Positions 33,516 to 41,814 of a stretch of DNA of 46,711 bases are shown one piece after another. The notes below the pieces were generated by a model, which did no database searches, had not been told where the DNA came from, and worked only from the letters and a program-made list of their open reading frames with translations. Position 1 is the stretch's first letter. Every line of letters starts with the position of its first letter. Made by a program: the position numbers and the translations under genes. The DNA is taken from positions 1-46,711 of the forward strand of contig JADKDM010000030.1 in the NCBI GenBank assembly GCA_016714565.1, read 5' to 3'. This DNA is from Candidatus Villigracilis propinquus. Lineage in GTDB: Bacteria; Chloroflexota; Anaerolineae; Anaerolineales; Villigracilaceae.

Positions 33516-34541
33516 TCATTTTGGAAAAGCTACACACATTTTACCGAGGATCTGCGTACGCAACTCCACCAGCTCTGGATATTGGTAGAAGAATAACACT
33601 TTTTCTTCGGCAATGGTATCACCCGCCGGTTGAGGGCTGAAGATGAAAAAGCTCCACGCTTCGGCAATATCCTCTTCGGGGTTGGTGGCGGCATAGCTGG
33701 TGACGAACTGATCTTCGTATTTATAGTAGAACTCGTCCAGCTTTTCGTAGTAGATGTCATCATCCTCTTCAAGGTTGATCTCGTTCCATTCATCATAAAT
33801 ATCAACCCAGAATTGGTTGTAATAATTGTTGATATAGGAATCGGGATTCGCGCAGCCTTCGCCGGGGAAATAGTTCGGGCAGGCCGAGACTTCTTCAAAA
33901 TAGATATTATCATCTTCGGGGTTGTTGAAAACAGCTAAACTCGGCGGAACTTGATTGGGCCCCAAAGTGAGCAAATGACCGAATTCATGCACGAGGGTAT
34001 AGGTGAGATCGTAGTAATTCGATGTATCTGCAATATCCACCTGCAAAGACCAAAGCTCGGGGGCCGTGTAGGTCTGCGATACGGCAGCCAATGTGCCGCC
34101 CTGTCCATCGGTGATGATGGCATATTCGGCAATGATGCCACGCTGTTCGAATGGGATGATGGAGGTGAAATAATCCCAAACCTGCTGCTGGGTCTGGTCA
34201 TCATTCTGCTGATCCTGCAGATCCGATGAGACGCTTTCGTAATACGGGTTGGCGAGTTCATCACCAGACACTGTATATGTGACGAGGGTGACCTCGGTGT
34301 CCAGAAGGTTTTCTTCCACATCTTCGCCGCCTGCCACTGCGAGGGCAATGATCTGGTCTGTGATGACAGGGCAGGAGCTTATCTCCTCCTGTGTAGCAGG
34401 GATTTGAATGATCGGTTCTTCGGTAACGGGAGTGAAGGGAGTTTGAGTTTCGGGCAATTCTTCGCCCATAATCGTGGCGCAGGCGAGGGTGGAGAGAAGC
34501 AAGGCAAAGCTTGCAATGATGATCTTCGTTTGTGTTCTCAT
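33516..34541 (-). CDS. HExxH lipoprotein, putative secreted metallopeptidase (copy 1)
   Basis: The 341-residue lipoprotein has a signal peptide ending in the lipobox TLAC, then an acidic Pro/Thr linker. LVHEFGHLLTLG is a zinc-peptidase HExxH motif, and the Glu in EEDIAEAWSFF 100 residues later could be the third ligand. Two cysteine-bearing stretches (VSACPNYFPGEGC) follow the motif. The ATG at 34541 has AAGGA upstream. It is a tandem paralogue of the next gene. The family was not recognised, so peptidase activity is inferred from the motif only. Confidence 0.7.
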   Translation of the reverse strand: MRTQTKIIIASFALLLSTLACATIMGEELPETQTPFTPVTEEPIIQIPATQEEISSCPVITDQIIALAVAGGEDVEENLLDTEVTLVTYTVSGDELANPYYESVSSDLQDQQNDDQTQQQVWDYFTSIIPFEQRGIIAEYAIITDGQGGTLAAVSQTYTAPELWSLQVDIADTSNYYDLTYTLVHEFGHLLTLGPNQVPPSLAVFNNPEDDNIYFEEVSACPNYFPGEGCANPDSYINNYYNQFWVDIYDEWNEINLEEDDDIYYEKLDEFYYKYEDQFVTSYAATNPEEDIAEAWSFFIFSPQPAGDTIAEEKVLFFYQYPELVELRTQILGKMCVAFPK

Positions 34542-34581
34542 GAAATATCCTTGAAAAAATTTCGGCAAGGATACCATAGAG

Positions 34582-35574
34582 TTATTCTTTCAAAGAACAT
34601 GCCCCGTTTAGGATATTCTCACGCAACTGAACCAGTTCGGGATATTCGTAAAAGAAAGCGATCTTCTGTTCCTTGATGGAATCTCCCGTTGGCTTGGGAG
34701 CAAAGACAAAGTAGGTGAATGATTCGGCAATATCCTCGGCGGGATGAGTGGTGGCGTAATCGTCCACGAATTGGTCCTGATGAGTCTTATAGAATGAATA
34801 AAGACCATCGAAGTAAAGCATGTCATCTTCGCCATACTGAAGCGCGTCAATTTTTTTCCACTCGTCGTTGATATCCACCCAAAAGCGATTATAAAAAGTA
34901 TGAATATACGAATTCGGGTAACTGCAACCTGTTCCAGCGAAATAGTTGGGACAGGCAGCAGCCTTTTCCTCCAACATGGCTACATTCATGGGGTCATCCA
35001 CGATCTCCTGGTCAGGAATTACCTGTGTAGCGTTAAGTGTGAGCAGGTGTGCATATTCGTGAATGAGGGTAAACAGCAGGGCATCCCTGTCTGCGAGGTC
35101 GGCGATATCGATCTCCAGGATCCATTTCGAGGGGTCTTCGAGATTTTGGTCAACCGCGGCGAGGGTGTTGGAATTTCCGTCCGTGAAGACGTTATATTGA
35201 ACGAGCATTTGGCGGTCTTGCGCGGGGACGATGGTGGTGAACACATCCCAAGCTTCGGTTTGCAAGGCGATATCCTTCTGTTCATCTGCGAGGTTATTCG
35301 GGACAGGTTCCAGAAACGGTTCTATAATTTCATCCCCCTCCACCGAGTAGGTCACCAGATAATAGGATTGCGGCTCCACGAATTCCGTATCCCCTTCTAT
35401 AACATACACATCCCCTTGCGCGCTTGCGATGATGTCTGTCATGGTGACAGCACAGGCGGAATTGGCTGTTTCAACACTCAATTTATTCAAAGTGAACCTG
35501 CCCAATGCAATGCCTAAAAAAATGGACAGACCGACCGCAACCAAGATAATGAAAAAGGTCAGGTTCTTATTCAT
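34582..35574 (-). CDS. HExxH membrane-anchored protein, putative secreted metallopeptidase (copy 2)
   Basis: The 330-residue protein has an uncleaved N-terminal anchor (about 5-27) and an external domain parallel to its neighbour. LIHEYAHLLTLN is the HExxH motif, and AEDIAESFTYFVFAP supplies a candidate third ligand. AACPNYFAGTGC repeats the cysteine pair seen in copy 1. Here the lipobox is replaced by a helix. The pair arose by duplication, and 40 bases separate them, so they are probably co-expressed. Confidence 0.7.
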   Translation of the reverse strand: MNKNLTFFIILVAVGLSIFLGIALGRFTLNKLSVETANSACAVTMTDIIASAQGDVYVIEGDTEFVEPQSYYLVTYSVEGDEIIEPFLEPVPNNLADEQKDIALQTEAWDVFTTIVPAQDRQMLVQYNVFTDGNSNTLAAVDQNLEDPSKWILEIDIADLADRDALLFTLIHEYAHLLTLNATQVIPDQEIVDDPMNVAMLEEKAAACPNYFAGTGCSYPNSYIHTFYNRFWVDINDEWKKIDALQYGEDDMLYFDGLYSFYKTHQDQFVDDYATTHPAEDIAESFTYFVFAPKPTGDSIKEQKIAFFYEYPELVQLRENILNGACSLKE

Positions 35575-35620
35575 TCGATACCTATAATTTTATGGATGAT
35601 AGCCGCGTTGAACGAGGAAT

Positions 35621-35654
35621 AATAAAAATGCCAGAATTCTCTGGCATTTTTATT
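35621..35654. terminator. Terminator after the radical SAM operon
   Basis: AATAAAAATGCCAGA and TCTGGCATTTTTATT form a 15-bp stem with a four-base loop. It lies 28 bases after the last gene of the operon and upstream of copy 2 of the HExxH genes. Confidence 0.8.
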
Positions 35655-35682
35655 ATATCCCTGAATAACCGGTTATTTTTAT

Positions 35683-36024
35683 TTACGAAGGATGAATGTT
35701 TCGCGGCGGGACGGTCTGACCAATGGATGCGAGAACTTCGGCGGTGACATCCTTTCCGCCTCTGAGGTTGTCGATCAACGCCTGAATGGTGTAAATAATG
35801 CCCCAGGGAATCCCCCACCAGCCAACGACCAGCGAGAGCAGGGTAAAAGGCAGTCCCTTGATCACAGCGCTTTCATCCGCTTTGATGAAGTAGATATTCG
35901 AACTGCGCTTGAATGTCATAATGAGGATCGAAATGACATACGGATAAACGACAAACTTGCCGCCTCTTTGGATCTCTGTCCGTAATTCCAGACTACCCAT
36001 GCCTTCTATGCCGATGATCTTCAT
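35683..36024 (-). CDS. Small membrane protein, last gene of the radical SAM operon
   Basis: The 113-residue protein has a short N-terminal strand region, then two hydrophobic helices (about 25-40 and 57-82) including WWGIPWGIIYTIQALI. The tail has DVTAEVLASIGQTVPPRN. The binding site GGAGGAGG is very strong. It follows the degenerate radical SAM gene by nine bases. No family was recognised. Confidence 0.72.
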   Translation of the reverse strand: MKIIGIEGMGSLELRTEIQRGGKFVVYPYVISILIMTFKRSSNIYFIKADESAVIKGLPFTLLSLVVGWWGIPWGIIYTIQALIDNLRGGKDVTAEVLASIGQTVPPRNIHPS

Positions 36025-36033
36025 ACCTCCTCC

Positions 36034-37173
36034 CTATAATTTCCGAATCGCTTCCCAGCTATCTGTGAGCAGGTTGCCCAAAATTTTATCTGCTTCGCCT
36101 TGAGCGGGGAGGACATCGCCATCGGGTTCAACATACATCCATGTTCTGCCTGCGCCTGCGGGGACTTCTTCATCCACGGTTTCGATCTCAACAGGTTGAG
36201 AGGCCGAATATGGCACAGGCATATCCCAGCGCAGGTTGAGCGCCAATCCCTGAGCGACGCTTTGCAGTTCGAGCATTTCATCCACAAGGTCGTCATCTGC
36301 GGCGCTGAGGGAGATATTTTCCACGCCAAGGTTGGCGATCTTTTGCAGGATGTCTGCGGCTGCGTTCACATTCTCTTTGTGCAGGGTGAGGTGAACGGTG
36401 ATAAACAAGTCCTGCGGGACGATGATCTCGATGGCTTTCCAGGAGAGCGGTTCATTGGGTTGAAGGACAACCATCACATGATCAAGTCCCGTTTGCAGGA
36501 GGGTTTCGAGGTAGGTTTTATCGGCAAGCTTGAGTCCGTCTGTGAGCAGGCCGCAGACTTGTCCATTCTTTTCGGCGTGGGCGATGAGTTGCGGGAGGTC
36601 TTCGCGCAAAGTCGCTTCGCCGCCTGTGAAGATGATGTGAGGAATACCGGCCTGCCAGGCTTTGTCTATGATGGTTTGCCATTCGGCGGTGGTGAGTTCA
36701 CGGTCCACGCGTTTGACGGGGGCGTATTCAGCGTGGGTGTGCTCGGGAAGGCGGTAGGTAATGGCGCAATCCAGCCGCAGCGTGGTATCTGCCGAGTGGG
36801 GTTGAACCCGCTCAAAGTTTAAGAAAGAGGCGGGGTCCAAATCGGGAGTGGAGATGAGGGTGTGGATCTGATCCGTGAAGTTGTTGAAATCATCCAACGC
36901 AATTTTTTTGTGGATGCGATAACGTGACGAAATTTGTTTGGCGGCTTCCTCAGGCGCAGTGCCTTTGATGAAGTGAAAGGCATATTCGGCGGCGGTGGGG
37001 TTGAGCTGCAAAACCGTGGAGGCGTTGAGGATGAGCAAGCCGGAGCCGTCTTTGTTGAGGCGCAGGTGAAGGCGGTAGGGCTTTTCATCTTCGGCGGCCT
37101 GCATGTAATGTGTGCCGACGGGCAGTGGCTGCACTTTTGAGAAACGATCCGTGATGCGGTTGAGAATATTCAT
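36034..37173 (-). CDS. Cysteine-less radical SAM-fold pseudoenzyme with PqqD-like N terminus
   Basis: The 379-residue protein parallels the intact radical SAM protein of the same operon. A PqqD-like domain (about 30-110) precedes a TIM-barrel part with PHIIFTGGEATLREDLPQLI (about 170-190). At residues 142-149, LPEHTHAE stands exactly where the partner has CNNDCAHC, so the three Fe-S ligands are Leu, Thr and Glu. The C-terminal half stops early. VEPDGDVLPAQGEADKILGN matches the partner's VLPCQS segment with Cys changed to Ala, and the SPASM cysteines are absent. Only two cysteines remain in the protein. Radical chemistry is therefore ruled out; a regulatory or scaffolding role is inferred. Confidence 0.8.
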   Translation of the reverse strand: MNILNRITDRFSKVQPLPVGTHYMQAAEDEKPYRLHLRLNKDGSGLLILNASTVLQLNPTAAEYAFHFIKGTAPEEAAKQISSRYRIHKKIALDDFNNFTDQIHTLISTPDLDPASFLNFERVQPHSADTTLRLDCAITYRLPEHTHAEYAPVKRVDRELTTAEWQTIIDKAWQAGIPHIIFTGGEATLREDLPQLIAHAEKNGQVCGLLTDGLKLADKTYLETLLQTGLDHVMVVLQPNEPLSWKAIEIIVPQDLFITVHLTLHKENVNAAADILQKIANLGVENISLSAADDDLVDEMLELQSVAQGLALNLRWDMPVPYSASQPVEIETVDEEVPAGAGRTWMYVEPDGDVLPAQGEADKILGNLLTDSWEAIRKL

Positions 37174-37182
37174 AGGTGTCTC

Positions 37183-38190
37183 CTATTTTTTGATCAGGCC
37201 CAGGTCAACGAAGGTGAGGTACAGGTAGCCAATGAGCATGAGCATCCAGGCGAACATTTCGACCCTTGCCCAGACGCTTTCCAGTGAGAGTGAAAAATTA
37301 TCCTTGATGGTTTGAACGATGCTTTCGAGGCTGTCGAGTTTGCTTTTTACGTTTTCCTTCCAGTCTTTCAAATAGAACTGGTCGTGAATGGCTTCATACA
37401 GATCGGCGGTGTACCAGTCACCGATGAGGAGCATGTTCTGTTCGGCGCGCTCGAAGCTGAGCATCATTTCAAGTTTGTGTTCGGCGATCTGGCGGATCAT
37501 GCCACGTGTAGGGCGCGGACGTTTTTTGTTCTGGAAGAACGTTTCGCTGATCTTATCCAGCATGAGCTCAATGGATTTATCCAACATGCGGTAGCGGATG
37601 AGTTGATAATTGCCGATCTTGAGCAGGGCAATGTCGGACTGATAATCGGCATTGGGTGCGATGATGATCGCACCTTCCCAATCGACAACGGTTACTTCCT
37701 TCGATGAGTAATGCGTGCGCGATGTGAGAATTTCGTCGATCTCTGCGGTGTCGAGGGTATCTTTTTGAGAGCGGATAAATGTGGCTAGCGCGACTGCATT
37801 TTTTTCGAGCCATTTATCAGGCGAGGGTTTTGCGTTTTGCACAAGCAGAATGCTGTACTCTTCATATAATCCGCTTTGACGAACGGATTCAGGAATATAG
37901 CGACTTTGCAAGGCGCTTTGTATTTTGGTGCGGTCCTTCAAAACAGAACTTGCAAACGGATCAACCAAGTCAAAGTGACATTCGACCATTTGCACGCGGT
38001 CATCAAATCTTTGGCGAACAGCCGAGACGGCATAGCCTTCTATAACGATGGTCTCCTCCCCCAGCGTGACCAGGTCAATATCGGTCGGTTGGAAGTAGGG
38101 CGCATCTTTGATCAGACCTTTGAACTGTTCGGGCGGAGCAGCATTGCCATCGTCTGAGTCGGGGAAGGCGAGCAGGTAGCAGATTTCCAT
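37183..38190 (-). CDS. DUF155/RMND1-like membrane-anchored protein
   Basis: The 335-residue protein has a large soluble N-terminal part and one C-terminal membrane helix (about 308-328). The region HKLEMMLSFERAEQNMLLIGDWYTADLYEAIHDQFYLKD and a following coiled-coil-like segment resemble the C-terminal half of Rmd1/YagE (DUF155) proteins, which end in the same way. The match is by pattern only. It lies nine bases upstream of the pseudo-radical SAM gene in the same operon, so it may anchor a maturation complex at the membrane. Confidence 0.65.
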   Translation of the reverse strand: MEICYLLAFPDSDDGNAAPPEQFKGLIKDAPYFQPTDIDLVTLGEETIVIEGYAVSAVRQRFDDRVQMVECHFDLVDPFASSVLKDRTKIQSALQSRYIPESVRQSGLYEEYSILLVQNAKPSPDKWLEKNAVALATFIRSQKDTLDTAEIDEILTSRTHYSSKEVTVVDWEGAIIIAPNADYQSDIALLKIGNYQLIRYRMLDKSIELMLDKISETFFQNKKRPRPTRGMIRQIAEHKLEMMLSFERAEQNMLLIGDWYTADLYEAIHDQFYLKDWKENVKSKLDSLESIVQTIKDNFSLSLESVWARVEMFAWMLMLIGYLYLTFVDLGLIKK

Positions 38191-38204
38191 GGGGTAGGGG
38201 TAAT

Positions 38205-38232
38205 TTAGTAAAAGGTGAGAAGTAAAAAGTGT
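38205..38232. repeat. Heptanucleotide tandem repeat (AAGTAA type) in an operon spacer
   Basis: Four degenerate 7-base units (TTAGTAA, AAGGTGA, GAAGTAA, AAAGTGT) fill most of the gap between the PAS gene and the DUF155-like gene. Confidence 0.5.
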
Positions 38233-38237
38233 TAAGG

Positions 38238-38585
38238 CTAGGAGCGGATGAAGTGGGGCATTTCCGTGGGAATCTCCAAAGAGATTTCCACGAAGCCTGC
38301 ATAGGTGCCTTCTTTATACCACGGGGATTGATAGATGAGTTTTTTGACTCCGTTCTTTTCGATGGTATAGACGTTTTTGACGCGGGTGGCCAGCAACCGT
38401 TCTGTTTTTTCGCGCGCGGGGTCTGGATGGCAGGCGAGCATGTTCGAACCGATGAGGTTCGCGAAGCGTCCGCCATCCTTCTCGAAGGTCTTGGCGGCTT
38501 TGTCGTTCATCTCAAGGATGATTCCTTCTGTGTCACAAACGGTGACGGCTGCGGGGAATTCTTTGATCCATTCGTGTTCGGGCAT
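38238..38585 (-). CDS. Single PAS-domain protein
   Basis: The whole 115-residue protein is one PAS domain. WIKEFPAAVTVCDTEGIILEMNDKAAKTFEKDGG is the typical start, then GSNMLACHPDPAREK and the beta-sheet core KNGVKKLIYQSPWYKEGTYAGFVEISLEI. No effector domain is attached. PAS domains bind heme, flavin or small ligands, or mediate protein contacts. As part of the radical SAM operon it may tune that system to redox state or a ligand. GGAG lies nine bases before ATG. Confidence 0.75.
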   Translation of the reverse strand: MPEHEWIKEFPAAVTVCDTEGIILEMNDKAAKTFEKDGGRFANLIGSNMLACHPDPAREKTERLLATRVKNVYTIEKNGVKKLIYQSPWYKEGTYAGFVEISLEIPTEMPHFIRS

Positions 38586-38600
38586 GAAACTCCAAGGATG

Positions 38601-38648
38601 TGGTCTCGATATGCCCCGCCAAGAACAGGCGGTGCTACTCGACCACCA
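38601..38648. repeat. REP-like palindromic element, copy 1
   Basis: The 48-base element begins TGGTCTCGATATGCCCCGCC and ends GCTACTCGACCACCA. The arms fold on TCGA, TA and GCCCCGC-type blocks. It lies in the spacer between the radical SAM and PAS genes. Confidence 0.8.
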
Positions 38649-38652
38649 GCAA

Positions 38653-40026
38653 TTAATTCAACACCGGCAAATTGACGCCGAATTCTTCGCGGTGGTTTTC
38701 AAATTGCAGCGGGCATCCGCCGCCGCATTCGGCTACCAATGAGCAAGTCTCACATTTGAAGGGCAGGTTCTGGCGCTCGCGCAGCTGTGTAGACAGTTTG
38801 TGATTCCAGATCGAGTCCCACGAGTCAGTGAGCATGTTGCCGAGCGGATGGTAATACGATTGACAGGGCAGCACATTCCCATTGGATTCAATGCACATGC
38901 TGTACAGCGCAGCGGTGCAGCCTTTCACGCCAAGGTTGTGTGCGGTCGGGTCAAACTGGCAATATTGGGTCGGCGTGTACCAGATGAGCTTTTGTCCACG
39001 GGCGGCAGTTTTTTGGGTGGCAATATCCAAGATGGGTTGCAGTTCGCTTTCGCGCAGACCTGTGCCAACCGTAAGTCCGTGCCCCGAAAGGATAAGCGCA
39101 TTCAGCCCAATGGTCGGGACGCCGTTATCAGCAAGGAAATCCAGCGTGGCGGGGATGGTATCGATATTCGTCCGCAGCATGGTGGTGTTTGTCATCACAT
39201 ACAGGTTTGAAGAGAGTGTATTATTCAAGCCGGTGATCGTCTGCCTGAACGCACCTTTTGAGCGCATCATTTCATCGTGAATTTCAGGTACGCAGGATTC
39301 GACGGTGATCTGAATATGATCGAGGCCTGCATCCACAAGCTGCCTGACGTAGTCCATATCCATCAAGCGGCGGGCGTTCGTATTCAGCCCTGTGATCTGG
39401 CCGTTGTTTTCTGCGTGTTTGATCAACTCTGGCAGATCGTTCCGCAAGGTCGCTTCGCCGCCGGTGAAGATGATGTGCGGCACGCCCAAGCCCCACAGCT
39501 TGTCGAGAATCGATTTCCATTCCCCCGTGGTCAATTCTGGGAAGTTCCGTTCGCGGGCGTTGTAACAATGCGCGCAATCGTTGTTGCAGCGATACGTAAC
39601 CGCCAGGTCCATTCGATACGGCGCAGATGGACGAGCGCTGAACGGCATGAGGGTTTCAAGGTCCAATTCATGGACAGGGCAGGCGCCATCGGGACGAAGC
39701 AATTCAGAAAGTTGAAAGCGGAACGCAGAAATATCTTCTGTTGCCTGAGTGGTGCTGACACGATATTGTTTTTTGAGCGAAGAAATTATTTCTCGTTCCT
39801 GTTTATCTTCCAGGATCATCCACGCCATAAAGGCCGCCGTAGGATTCAAATGCATCACACTGCTGGCATTGATGATAAGCGTACCCGTACCGTCAGGGTC
39901 GAGACGCAGATGGATGCGGGATTTTTCATCCGCGGTTTCGCGGGTGTAGTGGTAAAGACCCGACGACGGACCGTTGACCGTGGACGATGGTTGAAAGATA
40001 TTTTTGATATTACCGAGTAAAGTCAT
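38653..40026 (-). CDS. Radical SAM/SPASM maturase with PqqD-like N-terminal domain
   Basis: Enzymes of this class modify peptides using a 5'-deoxyadenosyl radical. The 457-residue protein has a PqqD-like peptide-recognition region (about 35-115), then CNNDCAHC (147-154) for the 4Fe-4S cluster that binds SAM, and IIFTGGEATLRND. The SPASM region carries GCTAALYSMC, VLPCQ, and finally KCETCSLVAECGGGCP (Cys 425, 428, 434, 438) for extra clusters. The next upstream gene encodes a Cys-tailed membrane protein, a plausible substrate. The partner is the Cys-less homologue two genes downstream. Confidence 0.85.
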   Translation of the reverse strand: MTLLGNIKNIFQPSSTVNGPSSGLYHYTRETADEKSRIHLRLDPDGTGTLIINASSVMHLNPTAAFMAWMILEDKQEREIISSLKKQYRVSTTQATEDISAFRFQLSELLRPDGACPVHELDLETLMPFSARPSAPYRMDLAVTYRCNNDCAHCYNARERNFPELTTGEWKSILDKLWGLGVPHIIFTGGEATLRNDLPELIKHAENNGQITGLNTNARRLMDMDYVRQLVDAGLDHIQITVESCVPEIHDEMMRSKGAFRQTITGLNNTLSSNLYVMTNTTMLRTNIDTIPATLDFLADNGVPTIGLNALILSGHGLTVGTGLRESELQPILDIATQKTAARGQKLIWYTPTQYCQFDPTAHNLGVKGCTAALYSMCIESNGNVLPCQSYYHPLGNMLTDSWDSIWNHKLSTQLRERQNLPFKCETCSLVAECGGGCPLQFENHREEFGVNLPVLN

Positions 40027-40045
40027 TGTTCACCTATTTTTCAAG

Positions 40046-40073
40046 AGCTAATCGCTAAAAGCTAATTGCTGAA
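40046..40073. repeat. Heptanucleotide tandem repeat (AGCTAAT type) in an operon spacer
   Basis: Four 7-base units (AGCTAAT, CGCTAAA, AGCTAAT, TGCTGAA) fill the gap between the Cys-tailed gene's stop codon and the radical SAM start. Confidence 0.6.
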
Positions 40074-41747
40074 CTACCGCCCCCCACCCGCACAGGCACA
40101 GGCACAGCCCGCACAAGCGCAGGCACAAGCGCAGGAACGTCCGCCGCCGCCACCGCGACTTTTTCCGCTGGTTGTAGGTTTGGGCAGAGGGTTGGTCGCG
40201 CCTGTTACTTTTTCAGTGAAGGTATTGACGTTACCCACGACTTTTTGCGAGAAGGTTTGCATGCCTGTCACCATCTGCGAGGCGAATTCCGCACCAGGCA
40301 GCGCGGAGCGTCCCGAGGATGATATGGGTTGGCCCGATGTCGGGAAGGGACCAGAAGCAACTGTCGGCTTGGGGGATGAGGCGGGTCTGTAGCTTGGGTC
40401 GTAGCGTCCCCACCACATCGGCACATACATGGGACCACGGAAAACGCGACGCGCACGATCATCGTAGTCTTTATCGAGCATTGTCCATTCAAGGGCTTCG
40501 TCAAATTTCTGGCTTTTTACTTCGGGGGTATCAGCGGATTCCACCTGCTGCCAGGCTTTTTCCATGATGGCTTTGTAATAATCCAAAGTCTCTCTGCGGC
40601 TAAAGCCTTTCATCTTTTCGGCGACCAGTTTTACAAGTTTGACCATCATCTCTTGTAAAAGGTTCTGACGCTCTTTTGGTTTTTGCTCTTCAAAAGCTTT
40701 CAGGAAATTCAACTCGTATTCATGCAACCCATCGGGCACGGGTGAAGCGGATTTGATCACCAACGGCTCACGGGTAACCACCTCGGCGGCATTTTTCTTT
40801 ATTACACCGAAGAGGATCATGGTCATTACTTTATCGAGCGGCTGCTCCAACAAGATGGCGGCTTCCACAGCGGTGAGTCCGCGTTTGATGCCGTGACCTT
40901 CAATAGCAACTCGCGGAGAAAGATATTGCAATTTGCGCTTGTTGTTCGAGTAAACGGTTAATGAGGGAATGCCGATAAAGATAAAACCAAAGAAGGCGGC
41001 ACAAAGCAGGCTAAAGACCGTGTCCGAACTTACCAGCGGTTCTGCAGGTTTGACATAAATGCTTTCCGCAGGAACGTAGCTGCGCGGGAAGGATGCGCCG
41101 AATAAATAATTTTTCGATGCAGATGCTGTTGGCGCGCTCCACGTATAGGTGATGTGGTTATTTACATCATATGCGGTTTCGGGGTCGGAGAACCCAGAAG
41201 GCGCGGCATGCCAGCGTGGTTCTTCGGGAGCCATGTCTTTGGGCAGGTGATATGTCAATGTGAAGTCAGTGGTGCCCGACACATATTGCGAGCCAAAATA
41301 CGCGGGCTCAAAAGCTGCGCTTGCGTAGGCTGCATCATTATCATCAGGATACAGAACCTGTTCGATCTTTCCGACATAGACATGCACGGTTCCCATCCCG
41401 CCCGCAGGGATGGCTCTGTTTCCCATCACTACTGCAAAGCCTGAACCAGTGCCCGCGTAATCACCCTGAGAAACCGAAACAGGCGAACCGTTCACATCCG
41501 CTTTGACCGTGCCCATATCGAAATTGTAATTGGGCATGCCCACATCCACAAAATCAATCACGTGTGAATTCGGCTGGTTGGTGAATACCCAGGTGTAATC
41601 CAGGCTCATGGTACCGTCTGAATTCCAATAAACATGCACATCTTCCTTGTTCACTTGAAAGTGATACGGAAGATCCTGTGCGGAAACATTCGCTCCGATC
41701 CCCATCATAAGCAAAATCACTACTGAGATCAAAACTATTTTTTTCAT
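40074..41747 (-). CDS. DUF2207-like membrane protein with a Cys-Ala repeat tail
   Basis: The 557-residue protein has a signal peptide (1-24), an external beta-rich domain (about 25-235) like DUF2207, a membrane helix near 245-265 and a long cytoplasmic helical domain (about 280-440). After a Ser/Pro and Gly-rich stretch it ends in CACACACAGCACACA plus Gly (about 538-557), holding seven cysteines. Similar low-complexity Cys-rich tails on such proteins have been noted in sequence databases (recalled, not checked here). The tail looks like a target for modification by the adjacent radical SAM enzyme. GGAGG lies before ATG. The role is otherwise unknown. Confidence 0.75.
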   Translation of the reverse strand: MKKIVLISVVILLMMGIGANVSAQDLPYHFQVNKEDVHVYWNSDGTMSLDYTWVFTNQPNSHVIDFVDVGMPNYNFDMGTVKADVNGSPVSVSQGDYAGTGSGFAVVMGNRAIPAGGMGTVHVYVGKIEQVLYPDDNDAAYASAAFEPAYFGSQYVSGTTDFTLTYHLPKDMAPEEPRWHAAPSGFSDPETAYDVNNHITYTWSAPTASASKNYLFGASFPRSYVPAESIYVKPAEPLVSSDTVFSLLCAAFFGFIFIGIPSLTVYSNNKRKLQYLSPRVAIEGHGIKRGLTAVEAAILLEQPLDKVMTMILFGVIKKNAAEVVTREPLVIKSASPVPDGLHEYELNFLKAFEEQKPKERQNLLQEMMVKLVKLVAEKMKGFSRRETLDYYKAIMEKAWQQVESADTPEVKSQKFDEALEWTMLDKDYDDRARRVFRGPMYVPMWWGRYDPSYRPASSPKPTVASGPFPTSGQPISSSGRSALPGAEFASQMVTGMQTFSQKVVGNVNTFTEKVTGATNPLPKPTTSGKSRGGGGGRSCACACACAGCACACAGGGR

Positions 41748-41760
41748 GCAACCTCCACCG

Positions 41761-41808
41761 TGGTCTCGATACGCCCCGCAACAAACGCGCGAGACTACCC
41801 GACCACCA
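41761..41808. repeat. REP-like palindromic element, copy 2
   Basis: The 48-base element begins TGGTCTCGATACGCCCCGCA and ends GACTACCCGACCACCA. It lies in the spacer between the Cys-tailed gene and the zinc-ribbon gene. Confidence 0.8.
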
Positions 41809-41814
41809 ACATAA

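Noticed and set aside
36034..37173. Cys-less radical SAM gene as a simple pseudogene
   Set aside because: The frame is intact, the motif is replaced residue for residue without gaps, and the rest of the fold is conserved.
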